From: an uncultured Eubacteriales bacterium
GTDB lineage: Bacteria > Bacillota > Clostridia > Oscillospirales > Oscillospiraceae
NCBI GenBank assembly: GCA_900320765.1
Contig: ONTN01000098.1
Location: 1-9,200, forward strand
Length of the DNA stretch: 9,200 nt
Direction of reading: 5' to 3'
The notes beneath the pieces were generated by a model. The model did not search any database, was not told the DNA's origin, and saw nothing but the letters and a program-made list of their open reading frames with translations. This document shows positions 1-5,666 of this stretch, one piece after another; positions within the stretch are counted from its first letter, which is position 1, and the number at the start of each line of letters is the position of its first letter. The position numbers and the translations under genes were made by a program.

Positions 1-1716
1 GCCCTTTCTGGGCACGCCGACGCGGTAATCCTGATAGGTCTCGGGGCAGAAGTTTAATAAGACGACGAGATCGTCCTCCTGCTTCTTGCCCTTTCTTATA
101 AAGGCGAGCATGCTCTGCTTGTTGTTGTCCGCGTCGAGCCAGGTATAGCCGTCCCAGGAGTTGTCGACCTGCCAGAGGGCCTTTTCCTTAGTATAGACGT
201 GGTTCAGAGCCTTGACATAGTCAAGCTGAGCCTTGTGAGCAGTATAGTTGTCGGGCAGGAACCACTGCAGTCCCTCATACTCGCGCCACTCGATGAACTG
301 GGCAAACTCGCTGCCCATAAAGTTCAGCTTCGCGCCGGGGTGGGTGATCTGATAGAGGTACAGCACCCTCATTCCGGCGAACTGACGCCAGTAATCGCCG
401 GGCATACGGCCGATTATGCTGCACTTTCCGTGGACGACCTCGTCATGCGATAGGGCGAGCACGAAATTCTCGCTGAAGGCGTACATCATCGAGAAGGTCA
501 AGAGGTGGTGAGCGCCGGGCCTGTAGGGGAAGTCGGCCTGCATATAGTGAAGGGTGTCGTGCATCCAGCCCATATTCCACTTATAGTTGAAGCCGAGTCC
601 GCCGTCCTCGGGGGGATATGTAACGAGAGGCCACGCGGTGGACTCCTCCGCCATCATCATAACGTCGGGGTGGTGGATGCCCATGGACTTGTTAAGGCCG
701 CGGATATATTCGATAGCGTCGAGGTCGCCCTCGTCGCCGTAGCGGTTGAACTTCTTGAGTCTCGGATCGTCAACGCCGAAGTTGAGATAGAGCATACTCG
801 TCACTCCGTCTACGCGGATTCCGTCGGCGTGGTACATATCGACCCAGTAGTGTGCGTTGGAAGAGAGGAAGGACTTGACCTCTCCCCTGCCGAAGTCAAA
901 CTTATAGGTACCCCAGTTCGGGTGCTTCTCCTTCTCGTAAAGCTTCTCGCCCGTGAAATAAGAGAGGCCGTGGTCGTCCGGGCAGAAGTGGCCGGGAACC
1001 CAGTCGAGGATAACGCCGAGGCCGGCTCTGTGCGCGGCGTCGACAAAGTGCATAAGATCGTGCGGAGTTCCGAAGCGGCTCGTGGGCGCATAGTAGCCGG
1101 TTATCTGGTAGCCCCAGCTTCCGTCGAACGGGTGCTCCATAACGGGCATAAGCTCAAGATGGGTATAGCCCATATCGGCAGCATAGGGCACGAGGGTATC
1201 GGCAAGCTCGCTGTAGGAGAGATAAGTTCCGTCGTCGTGCCTTCTCCAGGAGCCGAGGTTAACCTCGTAGATGTTGAGCGGGCGGTTTACAAAGCCGTTC
1301 TTCGCCCTGTTGTTCATCCACTTTGAGTCGCCCCACTCAAAGCCGCCGATATCATAGAGCTTAGAGGCTGTGCCGGGTCTCGTCTCGGCGTGGAAGGCGT
1401 ACGGGTCGGCCTTGTACTTTAGGTCGCCCCAGCGGGTCTCGATGCAGTATTTGTAGTTGTCATACTGCTTGGCTCCGGGAACGAAGATCGTCCAGATGCC
1501 GCTTTCGTCGGGCTCGAGCCAGCCGGAGTTCATATCCCAGCCGTTGAAGTCGCCCAGGACTCGGACGCTCCTCGCCATAGGAGCCCAAACTGCAAAGATA
1601 TAGCCCCTCTGCCCGTCTATCTCGGCAGGGTGAGCGCCCAGCTTTTCATAGGCCTTAAGCCACGTGCCCTCAGCAAAGAGGTAACGCTCGTCCTGAGAAA
1701 TCAGATTATTTATCAT
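1..1716 (-). CDS. glgB: 1,4-alpha-glucan branching enzyme GlgB (C-terminus cut off by window edge)
   Basis: This cytoplasmic GH13 enzyme makes the alpha-1,6 branches of glycogen by cutting an alpha-1,4 chain and re-attaching it. The 572 codons seen begin with an N-terminal CBM48-like module (about residues 38-110, including FAVWAP and GDFNGW), followed by the (beta/alpha)8 barrel. All GH13 regions are visible: DWVPGHF (238-244), RVDGVTSMLY with nucleophile Asp303, MMMAEEST with the acid/base Glu at 357 or 358, and LSHDEVVHGK with Asp425. The long N1 module of E. coli GlgB is absent, as in short branching enzymes. Short GlgBs usually run to about 630-640 residues, so roughly 60-70 are missing to the left. 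I chose ATG 1716 because AGAGGA lies 9 bases upstream. An in-frame ATG at 1749 lies at or before the predicted transcription start and lacks a ribosome site. Other glg genes may follow outside the window. Confidence 0.96.
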   Translation of the reverse strand, partial: MINNLISQDERYLFAEGTWLKAYEKLGAHPAEIDGQRGYIFAVWAPMARSVRVLGDFNGWDMNSGWLEPDESGIWTIFVPGAKQYDNYKYCIETRWGDLKYKADPYAFHAETRPGTASKLYDIGGFEWGDSKWMNNRAKNGFVNRPLNIYEVNLGSWRRHDDGTYLSYSELADTLVPYAADMGYTHLELMPVMEHPFDGSWGYQITGYYAPTSRFGTPHDLMHFVDAAHRAGLGVILDWVPGHFCPDDHGLSYFTGEKLYEKEKHPNWGTYKFDFGRGEVKSFLSSNAHYWVDMYHADGIRVDGVTSMLYLNFGVDDPRLKKFNRYGDEGDLDAIEYIRGLNKSMGIHHPDVMMMAEESTAWPLVTYPPEDGGLGFNYKWNMGWMHDTLHYMQADFPYRPGAHHLLTFSMMYAFSENFVLALSHDEVVHGKCSIIGRMPGDYWRQFAGMRVLYLYQITHPGAKLNFMGSEFAQFIEWREYEGLQWFLPDNYTAHKAQLDYVKALNHVYTKEKALWQVDNSWDGYTWLDADNNKQSMLAFIRKGKKQEDDLVVLLNFCPETYQDYRVGVPRKG

Positions 1717-1753
1717 AGCCGCAAGTCCTCTCTTTATAATTTCATACATTGTG

Positions 1754-1782
1754 ATTGTATCATAATCATATCGTTTTGTCCA
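1754..1782 (-). promoter_or_regulatory. Sigma-A-type promoter of glgB
   Basis: Read on the minus strand, TGGACA (1777-1782) and TACAAT (1754-1759) are separated by exactly 17 bases. Each hexamer differs from the housekeeping consensus (TTGACA, TATAAT) at one position. Transcription would start near 1747, giving a leader of about 30 bases before ATG 1716 and excluding the ATG at 1749 as a start. The region is AT-rich compared with the genes on either side. This is a pattern match only, but hexamers, spacing and gene position agree. Confidence 0.65.
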
Positions 1783-1794
1783 CAATTTTGACGC

Positions 1795-1831
1795 AAAAAC
1801 TCCCGCCTTTTTTGTGCAAATATAGGCGGGA
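1795..1831 (-). terminator. Rho-independent terminator of the membrane-protein gene
   Basis: A perfect 8-bp stem, TCCCGCCT (1801-1808) with AGGCGGGA (1824-1831), encloses a 15-base loop. On the minus strand it is followed by GTTTTTG, and it lies 17 bases after the stop codon of the membrane-protein gene. The loop is longer than usual. The stem sits just upstream of the glgB promoter, so it separates the two transcription units. Confidence 0.6.
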
Positions 1832-1847
1832 TGTATGTTTTTTATAT

Positions 1848-2603
1848 TTATTTTTTGTAGAGAGTGCCAATAAAGCGCCCCGTTCGGGCGGCAGCCGAGG
1901 CCGCGAAGAAAGCGAGGAAGAATCTCTCAGCCTCGCCTGCGGTTTCCGGTATGCAAAGGACGAGGAGGAAGGCTGAAATGAGGCCGAACGCAACCGTTAG
2001 CTTCGGCGCGCTCTTGAAAAACGAAAATGACGCGGAATAGATGAAGAAAAGGGCCGAGAAGCCGAAGGCGGCGCATTTATAAGCGCAGAGCATTATCGCG
2101 GGATCTGCTGCGTGGGCGCTGTAAGCATACGCCATGGAGAAGGCAAAATACACGGCGGGCAGAGCAAGAAGCGTCCCCGCGGCGGTATCGTTTCTCTTCC
2201 CCATTGTGAGCAGTTCGCCCCCGAGCAGGGCGAGAGCCGAGGCAGCGGCGCCAAATCCGTAGATCTTCGCCGCCGTATCCCCGCCCGCGTTTTTTATTGC
2301 GATCAGCACTCCGCATACGGAAGCTGCGGCGGCAAAGGCGGCGGACAGTATGTGCTCGGCGGTATTCCCCGCAAAGGCTTCGGTCACGCTCTTCCCGCAC
2401 TCCTTACCGGAGGCGGCCCTTAGAGCGAAAACGATGGCGGCGGCGATCACCGCAAGAGAAAAGGCGGCGAGGATAACCGTGATGGCCGCACCGTTGGGCA
2501 GGCCCTTTTCATCGTAGCCCTCTGCAAGCTCGCGGATTCTGATTAGCGCGGCGACGCACCCGCAACTGAGCGCGATGGCCGGGACTGCATATTTTTTCAT
2601 CAT
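1848..2603 (-). CDS. Multi-pass integral membrane protein of unknown function
   Basis: This 251-residue, very Ala-rich protein has seven or eight likely membrane helices: about residues 6-22, 38-61, 82-104, 112-133, 141-162, 169-190, 200-217 and possibly 226-240. Basic or mixed loops separate them (for example KKY at the N-terminus, LRAASGKECGKS after helix 2 and LYKK at the end). I recognise no catalytic motif, transporter signature or named family. Cysteines are scattered at 14, 16, 69, 97, 173, 177 and 217 with no CxxC pair. Two ATG codons are adjacent at the start (2601-2603 and 2598-2600). A GGA lies 7 and 10 bases upstream of them respectively, so either could be used. The gene has its own promoter and terminator, so it looks monocistronic. 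Codon and base usage resemble the neighbours. Hydrophobicity and a clean gene structure support it as a real gene; no function can be assigned. Confidence 0.82.
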   Translation of the reverse strand: MMKKYAVPAIALSCGCVAALIRIRELAEGYDEKGLPNGAAITVILAAFSLAVIAAAIVFALRAASGKECGKSVTEAFAGNTAEHILSAAFAAAASVCGVLIAIKNAGGDTAAKIYGFGAAASALALLGGELLTMGKRNDTAAGTLLALPAVYFAFSMAYAYSAHAADPAIMLCAYKCAAFGFSALFFIYSASFSFFKSAPKLTVAFGLISAFLLVLCIPETAGEAERFFLAFFAASAAARTGRFIGTLYKK

Positions 2604-2639
2604 AGTTTGATCCGGCTTTCATATAAATTAACTGGCTAT

Positions 2640-2669
2640 ATTTTACACCGTACTGCCGCTAAAAGTCAA
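2640..2669 (-). promoter_or_regulatory. Sigma-A-type promoter of the membrane-protein gene
   Basis: On the minus strand, TTGACT (2664-2669) and TAAAAT (2640-2645) are separated by 18 bases, each with five of six consensus matches. The predicted start is near 2633, leaving a leader of about 30 bases to the ATG at 2603. The promoter lies inside the 87-base divergent gap, and its -35 box ends 21 bases before the SpoIID start codon. Confidence 0.6.
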
Positions 2670-2677
2670 TTACAGAT

Positions 2678-2681
2678 GGAG
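2678..2681 (+). promoter_or_regulatory. Ribosome binding site that fixes the SpoIID start
   Basis: GGAG sits 9 bases upstream of ATG 2691. The frame is also open from a TTG at 2607 and from an ATG at 2676, but neither has a Shine-Dalgarno sequence. Only the 2691 start places a basic residue pair and a hydrophobic signal segment at the N-terminus. Confidence 0.65.
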
Positions 2682-2690
2682 CTGAATAAA

Positions 2691-3650
2691 ATGAAATCAA
2701 GGATAGCTGTCTCATTTTTCGCGGCTGCCTTTTCTATCGCCCTTCCCCTGTTCAATCTGCCGCAGGAAAAACCCCTGCCGCCTCAGGGCAGTCTATGGTA
2801 TGAGTTTCCCGAGCCGGGCAGCTTCGCGGACGCGGAGCTGTTCATAACCCTGCTCGACGGGGACGCTACCCTCACTATCAGCATGGAGGACTATCTCTAC
2901 GGGGCGGTGGCTGCGGAGATGCCCGCCTCCTTCGATAAGGAGGCTCTGAAGGCTCAGGCTGTCGCTCTCAGGACCTACGCCATGTACAAGCTTAACGTCT
3001 CTCCCTCGGCAAATCACAGCGAGGATATCTGCTCCTCAAGCTCCTGCTGCGCGGCGTGGAAGTCGGACGAGTACCTGCGCGAAAAATGGGGAGACGACTA
3101 CGCCGTATATTCCCGCATCATACGCTCGGCGGTGAGCTCGACTGACGGCGAATACCTCGTCTACGGCGGCGAGCCAGCTCTCGCCGTATTCCACGCCTCA
3201 TCGAGCGGGCAGACCGAGTCGAGCGCCGCAGTTTGGGGCAAGAGCCTGCCCTATCTTATAAGTGTGGATACTCCGGAGTCCGCCGAGACAGTTCGCGGCT
3301 TTGAGGAGGAGCTGTTCTTCACGAAGGATGAGCTTCTGTCTCTTTTAGACGGAGCGGATGGGAATAAGCCGCTCATTGCGGACGAGGTTAGGACGGAGTC
3401 CGGGCGGCTCGCTTCGGTAACGCTTTGCGGCGTCAGCTTATCCGGCAGGGAGCTTAGAAGCCTTTTGGGGCTCGGAAGCACGGCGGTCGAGCTATCCGAG
3501 GAGAACGGCGGGCTAAGGATAACGACCCGGGGGCGCGGGCATGGAGTGGGCATGAGCCAGTTCGGCGCCGACCTTATGGCAAAGGAGGGCGCCGATTACC
3601 GGGAGATACTTTCGGCCTATTACCCCGGCACAGAGCTTGCGGGCAAATAA
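2691..3650 (+). CDS. spoIID: SpoIID/LytB-family peptidoglycan lytic transglycosylase, secreted or membrane-anchored
   Basis: The predicted product has 319 residues. SpoIID proteins cleave glycan strands, usually denuded ones, and in endospore formers work with SpoIIP and SpoIIM to drive engulfment of the forespore. An N-terminal signal segment or anchor (about residues 4-23) precedes the SpoIID domain (about 62-315). The hallmark block MEDYLYGAVAAEMP (65-78) contains Glu76, matching the catalytic Glu of the family, and is followed by LKAQAVALRTYA. His109, Cys114 and Cys119 or Cys120 resemble the His/Cys zinc site described for clostridial SpoIID. The C-terminal RGRGHGVGMSQFGA (280-293) and the closing ILSAYYPGTEL are also typical. 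Length is close to that of Bacillus SpoIID (about 340). Neither spoIIQ, spoIIR nor spoIIP is adjacent, so this could be a SpoIID-like paralogue for vegetative wall remodelling. Upstream, CATATAAAT at 2620-2628 faintly resembles a sporulation-sigma -10 element, but I could not match a -35. Confidence 0.9.
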   Translation: MKSRIAVSFFAAAFSIALPLFNLPQEKPLPPQGSLWYEFPEPGSFADAELFITLLDGDATLTISMEDYLYGAVAAEMPASFDKEALKAQAVALRTYAMYKLNVSPSANHSEDICSSSSCCAAWKSDEYLREKWGDDYAVYSRIIRSAVSSTDGEYLVYGGEPALAVFHASSSGQTESSAAVWGKSLPYLISVDTPESAETVRGFEEELFFTKDELLSLLDGADGNKPLIADEVRTESGRLASVTLCGVSLSGRELRSLLGLGSTAVELSEENGGLRITTRGRGHGVGMSQFGADLMAKEGADYREILSAYYPGTELAGK

Positions 3651-3658
3651 CAGAAAAA

Positions 3659-3685
3659 GGGCGTATCGCGTCAAGCGGTACGCCC
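3659..3685. terminator. Bidirectional hairpin terminator between convergent genes
   Basis: An 11-bp stem (3659-3669 with 3675-3685, ten Watson-Crick pairs and one G-T) closes a 5-base loop, GTCAA. On the minus strand it is followed by TTTTTCTG (3658-3651), a good U-tract for the protease gene, whose stop is 5 bases before the stem. On the plus strand it is followed by CTATTTTATT (3686-3695), a weaker tract for the SpoIID gene, whose stop is 8 bases before the stem. Confidence 0.85.
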
Positions 3686-3690
3686 CTATT

Positions 3691-5611
3691 TTATTCACTC
3701 TCCGGTGAGGTCTCAAGGCTGGATATCAGGCGGCACAGCAGAGCGGCGGTCTGCGCTCTTGTCGCGAGCCCCTTCGGGTTTATCCTGCCCTCGCCGACGC
3801 CGTTCATTATCCCCTCGGCAACTGCCCATCTTATCGCTTCCTCAGCCCACGGGGATATCTCCCCGCTGTCGGTAAAGGCACCGAGGTCGGCGTCCTCTGG
3901 GACGGCGGTATTCTCATCGCGGGTCTTGGCGTAGCGGTACAGCATTGCGCAGAGCTGCTCGCGGGTCACGTTGTCGTTCGGCCCGAAGGTCTCGGAGCTG
4001 TAGCCGCCCGCAATATGCTTCGCGGAAGCCCAGCGTATCGCCTCGGTGTACCATTTGCCCTCGGAAACGTCATTGAACGTGAGGACGTTATTCGACTGCG
4101 GCTCATTCTCCAGCCTCCAGAGAACGGTCACTATCATCGCCCTCGTCGCGAAGGCGGCGGGTTTAAATTCTCCTCCCCCCGTTCCCGTCATTATGCCCCT
4201 GTCGGAGACAAATTTGATATAGGGATAACTCCAGGAAGTCTCCGGCACGTCTGAGTACCAAACCGGTTCAGGTTCAGGCTCAGGCTCGGGTTCAGGTGCG
4301 GGTTCGGGTTCCGGTTCTGGTTCTGGTTCCGGTTCCGGGTCCGGGTCGGGCTTTGGATCGGGGCCCGGGTCGGGATCAGGATCCGGCTCGGGGTCAGGAT
4401 CCGGCTCGGGGTCAGGATCCGGCTCGGGATCGGGATCGTCCGGCTTTGTTCTCTCGTCAAGGGCTTCGAGAAACGCCCTTACGTTTATATAGCCGTATCC
4501 GTAATAAACGTCATAGCCCTCTTCGCCGAGGTCTATTGAGCTCTCGCGAAGAAGATCAACGAAGCCCTCGGTATCGATATCAGGGTCGGCCTGTTTTGCC
4601 ATAACCGCGAGGGCGGCGACCATGGGAGCCGCAAAGGAGGTTCCGGTCTTCGTTGCCGTGCCTCCGTCGAGGTATAGAGAAACGATATCGGTTCCAGGCG
4701 CGGAGACGGTGACGGCGTCGTTATAGTAGGAGTAATCCGAGTCGAATACTACGCCGTCCCCCTCAGCCTTGCAGGCGGAGACGGTTACCGCGCAGTCGTA
4801 GGCTGCGGGATACATATAGTTTTCTTCGCTTTTATTTTTGCCGGAGGTGTAGTTTCCGGCGCAGGTCACGAATATGACTCCGCTCTCGGTCGCTGCCTCG
4901 CAGGCCTCGCGCAGGACGGAATTGTCGTTCGTACCGCCGATAGAGAAGATTATAACGTCCGCCCCGTTCTCCACCGCCGTATTTATGCCGAGAGCCGCGG
5001 TCTTCATATCGGTCTTCCCGCCATTTGCGGTTATGCAGATTGGCAGGATATTGATCTCCGGAACAACGCCGTCGATCCCGATTTCGTTATTGACCGCCGC
5101 CGCAAGCTGGCCGGCGATGAATGTGCCGTGGTAGTTGTCTATCCCGTCCTCCTCGCTCGAAAGAGCGATATAGTCGAGCACGTTAGCGTTCACAAGATCG
5201 GGGTGGTCGGCCATAACGCCGGAGTCCACTATGGCGACTGTCACGCCGGAGCCCGTCCGGTCTCTCTCCCCCGCATCATTCATATGCTCCCAGGCTGCCG
5301 CCGCCTCGACGGAGATAAGATTCCACTCCGAGGGCTCATAGTCCTCAAAAATATCCTGAGTCTCCATACCGTAGTTTTTCTCGCAGCTCTCGACCTCGCC
5401 AAGAGACGCGAGGGCGGATACCGCCCCCGGGTCTGCCGCGTAGTAGAGCGAGCCGCCCAGCGCTTCGCAGCCGGCTCTCTCCGCCTCCCCTTCGCCGAGA
5501 GGCGAGGCAAGGCGGACTAAGTAGCCGTCGAAATCCTCCGCCGCTTCCGCGGCGGAGACCGCCGGGGCGAAGCTGAGTATGATTGAAGTTATCAGCGAGC
5601 GCTCTTCTCAT
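3691..5611 (-). CDS. SLH-anchored subtilisin-like (S8) serine protease, frameshifted in the signal peptide
   Basis: This extracellular subtilase should be held on the cell wall by SLH repeats. Numbered from the Met at 5367, Asp48 (VDSG, codon 5224-5226), His80 (HGT, 5128-5130) and Ser244 (GTSFAAPM, 4636-4638) form the triad, with oxyanion Asn172 in CAGN. Residues 1-300 are the catalytic domain, 309-368 an alternating Asp/Glu-Pro linker, and 369-552 three SLH repeats. That Met is not the true N-terminus: the frame stays open to 5607 and encodes a signal peptide (SLITSIILSFAPAVSA) and an I9-like propeptide (from DGYLVRL). It has no in-frame ATG, GTG or TTG and meets TGA at 5608-5610. The only good start, ATG 5611 with AAGGAG 8 bases upstream, is one base out of phase. 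Removing one base gives MRRRSLITS… and a 639-residue preproprotein. This may be a real mutation, a sequence error, or a non-canonical start. It lies downstream of the large SLH gene, probably in one operon. Confidence 0.88.
4265..4348. repeat. Hexanucleotide repeat coding for the Glu-Pro part of the linker
   Basis: About fourteen degenerate 6-base units of the form GGNTCN (plus strand; variants such as GGTTCA, GGTTCC, GGTTCT and GGCTCG) run head to tail. On the coding strand each unit gives Glu-Pro or Asp-Pro. Third-position variety shows the tract has aged at the DNA level while the peptide pattern stayed constant. Confidence 0.75.
4376..4429. repeat. Three near-identical 18-bp tandem repeats in the protease linker
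   Basis: The unit TCAGGATCCGGCTCGGGG occurs at 4376-4393 and 4394-4411 without a mismatch, and at 4412-4429 with one mismatch at the last base. It encodes an Asp-Pro-rich hexapeptide on the minus strand. Because the length is a multiple of three, gain or loss of a unit changes linker length without breaking the frame. The high identity suggests recent duplication. Confidence 0.85.
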
Positions 5612-5619
5612 TTCGGTCA

Positions 5620-5625
5620 CTCCTT
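5620..5625 (-). promoter_or_regulatory. Strong Shine-Dalgarno sequence of the protease gene
   Basis: AAGGAG on the minus strand, 8 bases upstream of ATG 5609-5611. It is the best ribosome site in the window and marks where protease translation should begin, although the frame that follows this ATG is not the protease frame. A GTG at 5618-5620 overlaps the site and is too close to be its start. Confidence 0.75.
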
Positions 5626-5629
5626 ATGG

Positions 5630-5656
5630 CTCTCGGGCCGACTTGCGGCCCGAGAG
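5630..5656. other. Perfect intergenic hairpin beside the protease ribosome site
   Basis: CTCTCGGGCCG (5630-5640) pairs perfectly with CGGCCCGAGAG (5646-5656) around a 5-base loop. On the coding strand the hairpin begins 10 bases after the stop of the large SLH gene and ends 4 bases before the AAGGAG of the protease gene. The bases following it are CCATAAGGAG, with no U-tract, so an ordinary intrinsic terminator is unlikely. It could act as a 3' end stabiliser or processing point for the upstream message, a partial attenuator, or a control on ribosome access to the protease gene. Confidence 0.7.
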
Positions 5657-5666
5657 TTAAGTTTAT

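Noticed and set aside
505..1326. 273-codon open frame on the plus strand
   Set aside because: Antisense to glgB, whose catalytic blocks are all intact on the minus strand. No ribosome site or protein motif.
1717..1749. N-terminal extension of GlgB from ATG 1749
   Set aside because: In frame, but it lies at or before the predicted transcription start and has no ribosome site, whereas ATG 1716 has AGAGGA at good spacing.
2607..2690. N-terminal extension of SpoIID from a TTG at 2607
   Set aside because: No Shine-Dalgarno sequence, it overlaps the divergent promoter region, and it would bury the signal peptide 28 residues inside the protein.
4262..4443. Possible CRISPR array or intergenic satellite
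   Set aside because: The repeats are contiguous, lack spacers and are in frame inside a coding region.
4296..4604. Plus-strand and second minus-strand open frames across the linker repeats
   Set aside because: Repeat-derived frames that stay open only because the hexamer and 18-bp units lack stop codons. The Asp/Glu-Pro frame continues into real domains on both sides.
5345..5620. 91-codon minus-strand frame starting at GTG 5620 or ATG 5611
   Set aside because: Its start codon probably belongs to the protease gene, but the rest of the translation is Arg/Gly-rich and out of phase with the signal peptide and propeptide. Not a separate gene.
5630..5656. Intrinsic terminator of the large SLH gene
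   Set aside because: The stem is perfect but no U-tract follows on the coding strand; the next bases form the protease ribosome site. Kept as a regulatory hairpin instead.
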